Source of the DNA: Thalassospira sp.
GTDB taxonomy: Bacteria > Pseudomonadota > Alphaproteobacteria > Rhodospirillales > Thalassospiraceae
Assembly: GCF_002709775.1 (NCBI RefSeq)
Contig: NZ_PAQR01000003.1
Coordinates: 24,512-88,511 of the forward strand
Length of the DNA: 64,000 nt
Direction: 5' to 3'
Shown: one piece after another, positions 43,275-52,132 of the stretch
Layout of the letters: every line of letters begins with the position of its first letter
Position numbering within the stretch: position 1 is the first letter of the stretch
Position numbers and translations under genes: made by a program
The notes under the pieces: generated by a model
Databases searched by the model: none
Told to the model about the DNA's origin: nothing
What the model saw: the letters and a program-made list of their open reading frames with translations, nothing else

Positions 43275-44558
43275 TTAACGGAAGGCAAGCTCTGGCAGGA
43301 ACAGTGCGATCTGCGGAACGAAGATCAAGATCACGGCTGCCAGCAGCAGCATGAAGATGAAGGGCGGCGTTCCACGGATTACTTCGGCATAAGGCCGCCT
43401 GAAGATTGCGATGGCTGTAAAGATGTCACACCCAAACGGGGGCGTGGCAGAGCCAATGGCAACCTGAAGCGTCACCAGCGTACCGACAAGAACCGGGTCC
43501 AGACCGGCCGAATTCACAAGCGGCATGAAGATCGGGGTCAGAACCAGAATGACAACAATCGGATCAACGAACATGCAGCCGATAAAGAAGGCAATGCAGA
43601 TGGCCGCCAAAATGATGTAGGGGTTTGCACCTTCAAGCCCCAGCGCACCAATCACATGTTGCGGAATCTGGGCAAAGGAAATCACGAACGAGAATGTCGT
43701 GCCGGCACCGACCAGAATGAACACCACGGCGGTGATCAGACCGGTTGAGCGCGCAATCGACAGCAGTTCGGACCATTTGACCGACTTGAAGACCAGAACT
43801 TCAAGAATAACGGCATAGACAACGGCGACTGCTGCGACCTCGGTCGGGCTGACCCAGCCCAGATAAATGCCACCAACAATCAGAACCGGGAACATGATGG
43901 CCGGGCCGGCATTGATTACGGCCTTGCCACGTTCAGCCCAGGTCATGCGCGGGATGGTCGGGATGTCGTTCTTTTGGGCGTAGTACATGCAGTAGAGCGA
44001 GAACATCACCAAAATCAGGATGCCCGGGCCAATGCCGGCCAGGAACAGCTCCCCGATCGAGACTTTGCCAACTACGCCAAACACGATCATGCCGATCGAT
44101 GGCGGGATCAAAAACGCGATGTCGCTGGCATTAATGATCAGCGCCATGGCGAATTTGTCTTCGTACCCCGCCTTGAGCATCTTGGGACGCAGCGGGCCAC
44201 CCATGGCAACTACGGTCGCCTGCGTCGAGCCCGATACTGCGCCAAACATGGTGCAGCCAAGGGCCGTGGTGACGGCAAGGCCGCCACGGACATGCCCGAC
44301 AAAGGTCATGGCCAGGTCAATCAGCCGGTTGGCCGTATGCCCCTTTGTCACGATATCGGCGGCAAAGATAAACATCGGTACCGCGATGAGGGCCACCGGC
44401 GAAATGCCCGTGACCATTTGTTGGATAAGGATGCGTTCGGGGATGGGCATGTAAAACATGAAGGCGACGACACTGGCAGTTGCCAGCGGGACCATCATCG
44501 GGAAGCCCAGCACCAGCAGGACCAGCATCACCAGAAGGATTGAAGTACCTAAATCCAT
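43275..44558 (-). CDS. uehC: ectoine/hydroxyectoine TRAP transporter large permease
   Basis: The 427-residue DctM-type permease has MLVLLVLGFPMMVPLATASV and ISPVALIAVPMFIFAADIV. GCTMFGAVSGSTQATVVAMGG, IPPSIGMIVFGVVGKVSIGE and QVAIGSATPPFGCDIF follow; this form is typical of UehC/TeaC. It uses a cation gradient to import ectoines delivered by UehA. The gene starts 14 bases after uehB and lies 106 bases before eutA. The usp stress-protein gene seen at this place in some Rhodobacteraceae is absent. Confidence 0.92.
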   Translation of the reverse strand: MDLGTSILLVMLVLLVLGFPMMVPLATASVVAFMFYMPIPERILIQQMVTGISPVALIAVPMFIFAADIVTKGHTANRLIDLAMTFVGHVRGGLAVTTALGCTMFGAVSGSTQATVVAMGGPLRPKMLKAGYEDKFAMALIINASDIAFLIPPSIGMIVFGVVGKVSIGELFLAGIGPGILILVMFSLYCMYYAQKNDIPTIPRMTWAERGKAVINAGPAIMFPVLIVGGIYLGWVSPTEVAAVAVVYAVILEVLVFKSVKWSELLSIARSTGLITAVVFILVGAGTTFSFVISFAQIPQHVIGALGLEGANPYIILAAICIAFFIGCMFVDPIVVILVLTPIFMPLVNSAGLDPVLVGTLVTLQVAIGSATPPFGCDIFTAIAIFRRPYAEVIRGTPPFIFMLLLAAVILIFVPQIALFLPELAFR

Positions 44559-44572
44559 TTTTCCATTCCCCC

Positions 44573-45157
44573 TTACAGATGATGCTCGTCGGCGTCGTCA
44601 AACGTATCCTCAACCTGATAGGACAGGTGCGTCCCGGGTTTGAGGATGTTGGTCAACGCGGCCAGAACAAACTGGATGCCGGTAACGCAAAGGCCAAACG
44701 GCACGATCAGAACAGTCAGGTAATAGGGGATGCGCAAGGCCGGGGTCAGCCGGTTCGACGAGATCAGCGAGGACACATAATCAATCGAATACCAAGCCAG
44801 AAGGAACAGCAGGCTGGCCGTACCGAGCGTAATGATGATCATCATGATCTTGCTGGCACGCGGACCAAGCATATCGGTAAAGGCCGACATGCGGATATGG
44901 CGCCCCATGCGGGCGGCCTCGCTGATGCCGACAAATGTCACAAGAATGATCAGAAACTGATTGAGCTCTTCGGAAAAGAAGATGCTCGAATTAAAGCCGA
45001 GCCGCATGATCACATTGGCGACGGTGTTCACCGCCATGACCACGATGCTCCATCCAAGAAGCTGTCTTTCGACAACGGACAAGCCGTGGTCGAGTTTTCT
45101 CAGAATACCCAACGCCCCGCCACTCGGAGCGGGGGCCTCCCCGTTTGAACCTGACAT
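44573..45157 (-). CDS. uehB: ectoine/hydroxyectoine TRAP transporter small permease
   Basis: A 194-residue DctQ-type protein with a hydrophilic Gly/Pro-rich start (MSGSNGEAPAPSGGALG), four helices and the family phrases NTVANVIMRLGFNSSIFFSE and GISEAARMGRHIRMSAF. The ATG at 45157 has a perfect AGGAGG. It is the first gene after enuR on the minus strand and the probable first cistron of the transport-degradation operon; a candidate EnuR operator lies 140 bases upstream. Confidence 0.92.
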   Translation of the reverse strand: MSGSNGEAPAPSGGALGILRKLDHGLSVVERQLLGWSIVVMAVNTVANVIMRLGFNSSIFFSEELNQFLIILVTFVGISEAARMGRHIRMSAFTDMLGPRASKIMMIIITLGTASLLFLLAWYSIDYVSSLISSNRLTPALRIPYYLTVLIVPFGLCVTGIQFVLAALTNILKPGTHLSYQVEDTFDDADEHHL

Positions 45158-45296
45158 AGAACCTCCTTGATGCGCGTGCGAGACATTTTTATGGAACGTT
45201 CTGTGTGGATGTTTGGTTCCCTCCCACACATGCTGTCATTCGCTTCACGCCGGTTCAGTCAGAATAAAAACGCTTTGTGATGGTTCAATCAGATTT

Positions 45297-45311
45297 TTGT
45301 CATGACACAAA
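45297..45311. promoter_or_regulatory. candidate EnuR operator upstream of uehB
   Basis: TTGTCATGACACAAA contains the palindrome GTCATGAC. It matches the site at 46786-46800 in 12 of 15 positions. It lies just after the enuR stop and about 140 bases before the uehB start. Confidence 0.62.
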
Positions 45312-45312
45312 A

Positions 45313-46710
45313 TCAATACATCACGTCGAAGGCGTGAACGCCCGGCATCTGATCCATGGTATGGCGAATTTGGATCAGGGCATGCTGCACGGACGGCGTA
45401 TCTGGCGCGCCGCCAAGGCAGATCCGCATGGCGTTTGGACGCGGCACCTTGACGGTCATGAACGGGTCGGAAATCGTTACGGCAACGCCATTTTTCCGCA
45501 GTTCAGAGGCAAACCATTCCTCCTGCCAGTGTTCGGGAATGCGCACCCAGGCCGAAAGTGACGTCGGATGATGGCGCACGACGGCATCGCCCAAAATCTC
45601 GGCGACGAGGGCCTGACGTTCGCGCATCAGGGCGCGCTGGACAGTGACGGCCTGATCGACCGTGCCATCGGCTATCCAGCGTGCGCCGATCTCTGCCATC
45701 AATGGAGTCCCCATCCATCCGGTGACACGTAAAACGCTGCTGGCGCGAATCGACAAATGTGCGGGAACCGTCAAAAAGCCGGTCCGAAGACCCGGCATAA
45801 CCACCTTGGTCAGGCTTGAAACATGGAAGCCGAGCTTTGGCAGGAAGCTCGTGATCGGCGGCAGGTTTTCTTCAAGAAGCGGGCGATAAACATCGTCCTC
45901 GATGACGTAAACGCCGTAATGTTCGGCGATTTCGGCAATGCGTTTGCGCCGTTCCAGCCCCATCAGGCAATTGGTCGGGTTGGTAAAGATCGGTGTGACG
46001 ACAAGTGCGCGAATCTGGCGTGTGCGACATTCGCGCTCAAAGGCATCAGGCAGGATACCTTCGTCGTCGGTGGGAAGTGCGCCCAGTTTGAAACGCAGAA
46101 TACTGGCTGATCCGATCACGCCATGATCGGTCAGGCTCTCGGTCAGGACAACGTCATCGGGCTGAATGACGGTGGAAAGGGCGGTAAAGACGCCCTGTGC
46201 CGCACCATTGGTGATCAGAAGGTTGGGGATATCGACATCAACCCCCATGCCGCCAAGCCAGTTGCGTCCGATTTCGCGGTGATATTCAAAACCGGCGACC
46301 GGCCGGCAGCTTTCCATCCAGCTGTGATGGGGTTCCTCGGCCAGTTTGGCATGCATCTGGCGCGACAGGTCATTGTGAAAATCGGTATAGGCCGCGCGCA
46401 CGATCGACAGATCGATCAGATCGGGCTGGCGGCTATCGAGGATAAAGGACGATGCCCGATCAGTCAGGCGGGCCTGAACAAAGGTCCCGCGACGGCGCTC
46501 TGATCGCAAATAGCCCTGGCGTTCGACCTCCTTGTAGGCGGCACTGACGGTCTGAACACTGACTTTCAGGCGATAGGCCAGTTCACGGTGTGTTGGCATC
46601 CGGACATCGTGGCGCAGTCTGCCTGACTCAATGTCGGTAATGATCGCTTCGACCAGTGCCTTGTATTTCGGACCTGTTTCGCCGCTAAGGTCGATTTCAG
46701 GTAACCACAT
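45313..46710 (-). CDS. enuR: MocR/GntR-type ectoine regulator EnuR
   Basis: A 465-residue regulator. It has a GntR winged helix at residues 1-75 (MPTHRELAYRLKVSVQTVSA) joined to an aminotransferase-I-like domain. The PLP lysine is Lys302 in SSLTKVVMPGLRTG, the same number reported for EnuR of Ruegeria pomeroyi; the Asp/Tyr cofactor contacts are in YVIEDDVYRPLLE. EnuR is a repressor that reacts with ectoine breakdown products such as diaminobutyrate derivatives through PLP. It sits between divergent uehA and the uehBC operon, with one inverted repeat on each side. Confidence 0.94.
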   Translation of the reverse strand: MWLPEIDLSGETGPKYKALVEAIITDIESGRLRHDVRMPTHRELAYRLKVSVQTVSAAYKEVERQGYLRSERRRGTFVQARLTDRASSFILDSRQPDLIDLSIVRAAYTDFHNDLSRQMHAKLAEEPHHSWMESCRPVAGFEYHREIGRNWLGGMGVDVDIPNLLITNGAAQGVFTALSTVIQPDDVVLTESLTDHGVIGSASILRFKLGALPTDDEGILPDAFERECRTRQIRALVVTPIFTNPTNCLMGLERRKRIAEIAEHYGVYVIEDDVYRPLLEENLPPITSFLPKLGFHVSSLTKVVMPGLRTGFLTVPAHLSIRASSVLRVTGWMGTPLMAEIGARWIADGTVDQAVTVQRALMRERQALVAEILGDAVVRHHPTSLSAWVRIPEHWQEEWFASELRKNGVAVTISDPFMTVKVPRPNAMRICLGGAPDTPSVQHALIQIRHTMDQMPGVHAFDVMY

Positions 46711-46785
46711 GATTTTGTTTCCATCCCTGATGTTTGGTCTGACCCTAACATGCGGGGCGGGGTCTGTGTAGGTGTTCGGGTTAAT

Positions 46786-46800
46786 TTGTCATGAGACATA
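46786..46800. promoter_or_regulatory. candidate EnuR operator between enuR and uehA
   Basis: TTGTCATGAGACATA is an inverted repeat (TGTC/GACA about ATGA) in the divergent promoter region of enuR and uehA. It closely matches the site upstream of uehB. Confidence 0.65.
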
Positions 46801-46939
46801 ACTAGCATTGACCTGATGCAGGAACATTTCAAAACTTCGCTCGTTCATCACAGTGATGTTGAAATCAAGCGTTCCGATCCGCGCGCCATCGAAAGCGCTG
46901 GTGCAGTTCGTTGAGCGCGATAACACGGGAGACTTCGAT

Positions 46940-47959
46940 ATGAGTCTGAACAAACTCCTTAAAGCGACACTTTCAGCCGCTGCCCTGTTTGCAGTGGCCG
47001 GGACCGCTGCCCATGCCGAGGAATGGAAATTCGCCCACGAAGAAAGCCCGGGTGATGTTCAGGACCTGTATGCACAGGAATTCAAGCGCCTGGTCGAGGA
47101 AAAGACCAATGGCGATGTGAACGTAACCATTTACACCTATGGCCAGTTGGGCACCGAGAATGACATTACCGAGCTGACCGCAGCCGGTGCCGTTCAGTTC
47201 TCGAACGCGTCGCCTGGTCACCTTGGTACCTTTGTGCCGGAAATTCAGGTCTTTGGCGTGCCTTACCTGCTGTCGCAGGATAACGAGGTGAACAAGAAAG
47301 TTCTGTCGTCGAGCCCGACCATTTACGAAGGCCTTTCCCAGGATTTCGAGTCCAAGGGGCTCAAGCTTTACACCATGTATCCGGAAGGCGAAATGGTCTG
47401 GACCACCAAGAAACCGGTCGAAAAGCCGGCTGATTTCGATGGTGTGAAATTCCGCGTGATGACCTCGCCGATCCTGATCGAGACCTATGAATCGTTTGGT
47501 TCGGACCCGGTTGCCCTGCCGTGGGGTGAGGTTTATTCAGGTCTTCAGACCAGCGTGATTGACGCGCAGGTCAACCCGATCTTCTTCGTTGAAAGTGCAA
47601 AATTCTACGAAGTGACCGATTATCTGGTCTATGCCGGTCAGCAGCAATACACCACCACCGTGGTTTCGAACGCGGCGTTCTATGACGGTCTGTCTGACGA
47701 ACGCAAAGCAATGCTGGCAGACGTGAAGGCTGAGCTGGATGACTTCATCTATGAAGCCCAGACCAAGGCCAATGAAGAAGCCCTTGCACGTATCAAGGAA
47801 GCCAAGCCGGAAATCGAAGTTATTCGCCTGAGCGAAGAACAGCGTTCGGTCTTCAAGGAAGCGTCCAAGGGCGTTGGCGCAAGCCTTGTTGAGGAAGTCG
47901 GCGGTGACACCGAAGAAGTGCTGAAGTCGCTTCGTGAAGAATTCGGTACCGCGATGTAA
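46940..47959 (+). CDS. uehA: ectoine/hydroxyectoine TRAP binding protein
   Basis: A 339-residue DctP-type binder with a Sec signal cleaved near AHA-E (residue 26). The mature start EEWKFAHEESPGDVQDLYAQ closely follows TeaA/UehA form. Ligand-site phrases are GVKFRVMTSPILIETYESFG (Arg), ALPWGEVYSGLQTSVIDAQ (Trp) and VNPIFFVESAKFYEV (Asn and the paired Phe), matching the ectoine box of TeaA. The start at 46940 has GGGAG upstream. It is divergent from enuR and separated from uehBC by it, although the three products form one transporter. A strong terminator follows. Confidence 0.93.
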   Translation: MSLNKLLKATLSAAALFAVAGTAAHAEEWKFAHEESPGDVQDLYAQEFKRLVEEKTNGDVNVTIYTYGQLGTENDITELTAAGAVQFSNASPGHLGTFVPEIQVFGVPYLLSQDNEVNKKVLSSSPTIYEGLSQDFESKGLKLYTMYPEGEMVWTTKKPVEKPADFDGVKFRVMTSPILIETYESFGSDPVALPWGEVYSGLQTSVIDAQVNPIFFVESAKFYEVTDYLVYAGQQQYTTTVVSNAAFYDGLSDERKAMLADVKAELDDFIYEAQTKANEEALARIKEAKPEIEVIRLSEEQRSVFKEASKGVGASLVEEVGGDTEEVLKSLREEFGTAM

Positions 47960-47990
47960 TCGAGATTTCCCGACTTTAACGGGATTTCGC

Positions 47991-48025
47991 AAAACCCCCG
48001 CAGGCGATGCTTGCGGGGGTTTTTC
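47991..48025 (+). terminator. intrinsic terminator of uehA
   Basis: AAAACCCCCGCA / TGCGGGGGTTTT stem with a short loop and a T-run, about 30 bases after the uehA stop. Confidence 0.92.
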
Positions 48026-48149
48026 TTTGTGCGGAAATAGATGCTTCGCCATCCCGGTGATGCTCACAAGCGCAAGCTTTCAGCGTCTGATACGTGCCCT
48101 TTCCGACGACCGGACTGCGGTGATGAAACTGACGTGAAAGGATATGGCT

Positions 48150-48572
48150 GTGAATATGTTTAACCTGCTTCAAACCGTCCGTGACGCGATCTTTCCGGCG
48201 ATTATGTTTGCCTTGATGGCGTTCGCAACGCTTGTGACTTCGCCCAAGGCGGAGGTTCTTAACCCCAATGGTGTGCCGATCTCATCAAGTGAATGGAATC
48301 AGACATCCCCGGACTCAGCAAAGGTGACCGTCAAGGATGCGCTGAGTAATTCCGAGAATTCCGACGTCGTTGCCGGTGTGACCAACGCGAATGCGGCACC
48401 CTATCTGAACCTGTCTGGTTCGGATGGTGCCGGCTCGATCTGGTGGCCGGCCAAAGGCGGCGGAAATGCCGAAATCAAACTTCAAATCATCAATGCATCG
48501 GGCAGTGTCACGGGCGATTGCACGGTGTCGTCCAAAAAGGGTGCTGATGGCAAGTTTGAGACCACTTGCTGA
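48150..48572 (+). CDS. hypothetical secreted or membrane-anchored protein
   Basis: The protein of about 140 residues has one N-terminal hydrophobic segment (IFPAIMFALMAFATLVTS), probably an anchor or signal. The rest is a Ser/Asn/Gly-rich mature region with two Cys near the end (GDCTVSSKK and TTC) that could form a disulfide. GTG at 48150 fits the GAAAGGA ribosome site 7 bases upstream better than ATG at 48144, which is only 1 base from it. I recognise no family. It is a lone gene between uehA and doeD. Confidence 0.6.
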   Translation: MNMFNLLQTVRDAIFPAIMFALMAFATLVTSPKAEVLNPNGVPISSSEWNQTSPDSAKVTVKDALSNSENSDVVAGVTNANAAPYLNLSGSDGAGSIWWPAKGGGNAEIKLQIINASGSVTGDCTVSSKKGADGKFETTC

Positions 48573-48601
48573 TAGGTGTGGGCCTTTGGCCGTGCAGACA
48601 T

Positions 48602-48634
48602 AAAAACAGGGGCCGGCATGGGTCCGGCCCCTGT
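48602..48634 (-). terminator. terminator of doeD
   Basis: Perfect 11-base arms ACAGGGGCCGG / CCGGCCCCTGT around a 7-base loop. On the minus strand the stem runs into TTTTTA, about 65 bases after the doeD stop. Confidence 0.85.
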
Positions 48635-48700
48635 GGACCGCCCGCGTCGGGAAGAAGGTATGACGCAAGCGGTAATCTTTATCTGTGACGTCAGGCTGGC

Positions 48701-50101
48701 TTATTTGCCAGCAGCGACTTCGTCGGCAACCGCATCAACAGCCTGTTTGGCGATGTCGATAACCTTGTCGACCTCGGCCTTGGTGATGCAAGGCGGCGGG
48801 GCGAAGCCAAGGATGTCACCATGCGGCATGGCGCGCGCAATCATTCCACGCTCAAGGCAGGCGGCGGAAACGCGCGGACCGATTTTCGCATTCGGATCGA
48901 AACGTTCCTTCTTGGTTTTGTCTGCAACAAACTCAAGAGCTGCCATCAGGCCAACGCCACGGGCCTCGCCAACCAGCGGATGGTTGTCAAAGGTCTCGTG
49001 CAGGCGTTTTTGCATGTAGCCACCGGTTTCTGCCGAGTTACCGGTCAGATTTTCGCCATCAACGATATCAAGGTTGGCGTTGGCAGCTGCTGCACAGACC
49101 GGATGGGCGGAATAGGTCCAGCCATGGCCGATCGGGCCCATCTGATCGGAACCCTGTTCCAGAACCTTCCAAACGCGTTCACCAATGATCACACCCGAAA
49201 GCGGCAGGTAGCCCGACGAGACACCCTTGGCAATCGTGATCAGGTCCGGCTTGATGCCATAATGCTGGGAACCGAAATAGGAACCGGTACGGCCAAAGGC
49301 GGTGACAACTTCGTCGGCAACCAGAAGAACATCATATTTGTTCAGAACGGCCTGAATGGCTTCCCAATAACCTTCTGGCGGGGTAATGATGCCGCCCGTG
49401 CCCATGACTGGTTCGCCAATGAACGCAGCAACGGTTTCCGGACCTTCGCGCAGGATCATTTTTTCCAGATCATCGGCACAACGTTTGGCGAATTCTGCTT
49501 CGGTTTCACCGGCTTCTGCATTCCAGTAGTGGTGCGGGCAGGTGGTGTGCAGAACCGGGCTGCGCGGTAGATCAAATGCGTTATGGAAGGCCGCAAGGCC
49601 AGTCAGGCTGCCGGTCATGATGCCCGAGCCGTGATAACCACGCCAACGCGAGATGATTTTCTTTTTCTGCGGCAGGCCACGGATGTTGTTGTAGTACCAA
49701 ATCAGCTTGATGTTGGTTTCGTTCGCATCCGAACCGGACATGCCGTAATAGACGCGCTGCATGCCTTCGGGCGCGCTTTTGACAATACGATCCGACAGGC
49801 GAATGATCGCTTCGTTACTGTGACCAACATAGGTGTGGTAATAGGCCAGTTCCTTTGCCTGCGCATAGATCGCATCGGCAATTTCGGTGCGGCCATAGCC
49901 GATGTTTACGCAGTACAGGCCAGCAAACGCATCGAGGCTTTCCTTGCCTTCGGTGTCGTGAATGTAGATGCCCTTGCCGCCATTGATGATGCGGTTCGGG
50001 GTTTCGCCGGCCGCGTGCTGACGCATGTGGGTCGAGGGGTGCATGAAATGCGCCCGATCCATTTCCTGCAGATCAGCCGTGGTATTTTTGATGACATTCA
50101 T
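48701..50101 (-). CDS. doeD: class III aminotransferase, probable diaminobutyrate transaminase DoeD
   Basis: A 466-residue fold-I PLP enzyme of the omega-aminotransferase class. The PLP lysine is Lys292 in LITIAKGVSSGYLPLSG and the cofactor Asp is Asp263 in LLVADEVVTAFGRTG. SGSDANETNIKLIWYYN and WRGYHGSGIMTGSLTGL complete the cofactor site. In Halomonas DoeD transfers an amino group of 2,4-diaminobutyrate to give aspartate 4-semialdehyde. The partner dehydrogenase is encoded just upstream and the ectoine operon lies on the same strand 11 kb away. Other omega-amino acids (beta-alanine, GABA, putrescine) are possible substrates, so the symbol is context-based. Confidence 0.8.
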   Translation of the reverse strand: MNVIKNTTADLQEMDRAHFMHPSTHMRQHAAGETPNRIINGGKGIYIHDTEGKESLDAFAGLYCVNIGYGRTEIADAIYAQAKELAYYHTYVGHSNEAIIRLSDRIVKSAPEGMQRVYYGMSGSDANETNIKLIWYYNNIRGLPQKKKIISRWRGYHGSGIMTGSLTGLAAFHNAFDLPRSPVLHTTCPHHYWNAEAGETEAEFAKRCADDLEKMILREGPETVAAFIGEPVMGTGGIITPPEGYWEAIQAVLNKYDVLLVADEVVTAFGRTGSYFGSQHYGIKPDLITIAKGVSSGYLPLSGVIIGERVWKVLEQGSDQMGPIGHGWTYSAHPVCAAAANANLDIVDGENLTGNSAETGGYMQKRLHETFDNHPLVGEARGVGLMAALEFVADKTKKERFDPNAKIGPRVSAACLERGMIARAMPHGDILGFAPPPCITKAEVDKVIDIAKQAVDAVADEVAAGK

Positions 50102-50144
50102 TTGTAATTCTCCCATGTGAATGCGGTTGATGCCTTTGCGCGCT

Positions 50145-51632
50145 TTACGCTTTGTAAGCAGCGCAGACGTATTTCAGTTCGGTAAATTCTTCGAGGCCAT
50201 GGCGCGATCCTTCGCGCCCCAGACCGGATTGCTTCACACCGCCAAACGGGATCGGTGCGCCGGTGATTTTCACGCAGTTCAGCGCGACCATGCCGTATTC
50301 AAGGGCGTTCGAAACACGTGCGGCACGGTCATAATCCTTGGTCATCAGATAGGCCGCCAGACCATATTCGCTGTCATTGGCCTTGGTGACGACCTCGTCT
50401 TCGGTATCAAAGGCCATGACCGGGGCGACCGGGCCGAATGTTTCTTCGCGATAGATCTGCATGTCATCTGTGACATCGGCCAGTAGGGTCGGGGAATAGA
50501 ACAACCCACCCATTTTCTTGCCGCCGGTCAGTACACGGGCACCCTTGGCGCGCGCATCTGCGACATGGTCTTCGCATTTGGCAACCGCACGGTCATGCAT
50601 CAGCGGACCGATTTCGACATATTCCTCAATGCCGTTGCCGACCTGCAATTCTGCGATGGCCTTGGCATATTTATCAAGGAAGTCGTCATAAATATCGCGC
50701 TGAACAAAGATGCGGTTGGCCGCCAGGCAGTCCTGCCCGCTGGTGGCGAATTTGGCATTCACCGCATGGGCAACCGCCTCGTCGAGATCGACGTCATCAA
50801 AGACGATGAATGGCGCATGACCACCCAGTTCCATCGACATTTTCTTGATCGTCTGCGCGCCCTGCGACAGCAGAAGACGGCCAACCTCGGTCGAACCGGT
50901 AAAGGAAAGCGCACGGACTTCGGTATTGCCGCAAAGCTCGCCGACAACCGGGTTCGGATCACCGGTCACGATGTTAAACACGCCAGCCGGGATACCGGCA
51001 CGCTCGGCCAGTTCGGCCAATGCGGTGGCCGAGAACGGCGTTTCGGTTGCCGGGCGGACAATCATGGAGCAACCAGCGGCAAGTGCAGCCGCAGCCTTGC
51101 GCGTGATCATCGCGCACGGGAAGTTCCACGGCGTTACGGCCGCGGTGACGCCAATCGGCTCACGCTTGACGGTCATGTTGCGGCCGGGCAGGTGGGATGT
51201 GATGTTTTCGACATTCACCCGTTTGGCTTCTTCGGCGTAAAAATCGATGAAGCTTGCGGCATAGTCAATTTCTCCGCGTGCCTCATTGATCGGCTTGCCC
51301 TGTTCAAGGGTCATCAGAAGGGCCAGGTCTTCCTTGTTTTCGATCAGAAGATCATGCCAGCGACGCAGTGCAGCGCCACGTTCCTGCGGCAGAAGGGCGG
51401 CCCATGCCGGGAAGGCTTCCTTGGCGCTCGCGATGGCCTTGCGGGTTTCGGAAATACCCATGTTCGGAACGGTGCCGATGAAGCTGCCATCAAACGGGTT
51501 GGTGACTTCGATTACCTGAAGATTATCAGCCGAGCACCAGCGGCCATCAATATAGGCATGTTCGCGCAGCAAACGCAGATCGGAAAGCTGGCTTAGCGAT
51601 ACGCAACGCTGTTCCTTTGATTGTGCCGTCAT
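50145..51632 (-). CDS. doeC: aldehyde dehydrogenase, probable aspartate-semialdehyde dehydrogenase DoeC
   Basis: A 495-residue NAD(P)-dependent aldehyde dehydrogenase of the GabD-like group. Catalytic residues are Asn170 (TPWNFPCAM), Glu268 (MELGGHAPF) and Cys302 (GQDCLAANR). The cofactor loop is FTGSTEVG. The usual cofactor-binding Lys of the KPA motif is Arg here (IVRPATETP). In ectoine breakdown DoeC oxidises aspartate 4-semialdehyde to aspartate; succinate semialdehyde is the main alternative. The start at 51632 has AGGAGG. doeD begins 43 bases downstream, so the pair is one operon. Confidence 0.8.
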   Translation of the reverse strand: MTAQSKEQRCVSLSQLSDLRLLREHAYIDGRWCSADNLQVIEVTNPFDGSFIGTVPNMGISETRKAIASAKEAFPAWAALLPQERGAALRRWHDLLIENKEDLALLMTLEQGKPINEARGEIDYAASFIDFYAEEAKRVNVENITSHLPGRNMTVKREPIGVTAAVTPWNFPCAMITRKAAAALAAGCSMIVRPATETPFSATALAELAERAGIPAGVFNIVTGDPNPVVGELCGNTEVRALSFTGSTEVGRLLLSQGAQTIKKMSMELGGHAPFIVFDDVDLDEAVAHAVNAKFATSGQDCLAANRIFVQRDIYDDFLDKYAKAIAELQVGNGIEEYVEIGPLMHDRAVAKCEDHVADARAKGARVLTGGKKMGGLFYSPTLLADVTDDMQIYREETFGPVAPVMAFDTEDEVVTKANDSEYGLAAYLMTKDYDRAARVSNALEYGMVALNCVKITGAPIPFGGVKQSGLGREGSRHGLEEFTELKYVCAAYKA

Positions 51633-51813
51633 GGGGGCCTCCTTCCTTGGGCCTCGCGCAGGGTGCACGAAGCGTGTCATGTGAACTGCAAGGAAGGTAT
51701 CAATGTCGGCTCAGAGGAGGTGTCCGAACTCCATGCCATTTGATGCGTTTTTTTTGGCAAGCAGTGGCAAAAAACGAATGTTTTTTCTGCCAGAGGTCAA
51801 AACCCGCAGAAAA

Positions 51814-52059
51814 TCAGTCTTCTGCGCGGTCGAGATATTTGCGCAGTTCGCGTTTCTGACGGCGTTTTTCGATGACGGTGCGGATGATGATGACTGTAAA
51901 GAACAGCACAACGACACTTGTCGACATCGGAAAGGCGACCGGGATGCCGATGACAAAGACAAGCGCACCAATGACACTGCCGCCGACAAGGGCGATAAAG
52001 CCGCCCAGCATGACAATGGCAAGAAGTCCGGCAAGCAGAATGGAGGCGATCTTGTTCAT
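51814..52059 (-). CDS. small two-helix membrane protein
   Basis: An 81-residue protein with two long hydrophobic helices (ILLAGLLAIVMLGGFIALV and VVVLFFTVIIIRTVIE) and a strongly basic-acidic tail (KRRQKRELRKYLDRAED). The tail is probably cytoplasmic. It has no recognised family. It lies 73 bases downstream of the large ABC-cyclic-nucleotide protein on the same strand and could be cotranscribed with it. Confidence 0.68.
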   Translation of the reverse strand: MNKIASILLAGLLAIVMLGGFIALVGGSVIGALVFVIGIPVAFPMSTSVVVLFFTVIIIRTVIEKRRQKRELRKYLDRAED

Positions 52060-52132
52060 CAGGCGCAGTTCATAAGGTAAGGCAAGGGCGGAAGGACGGA
52101 GCAGCCATGATAATGGTGCCCCGTCCAGATCG

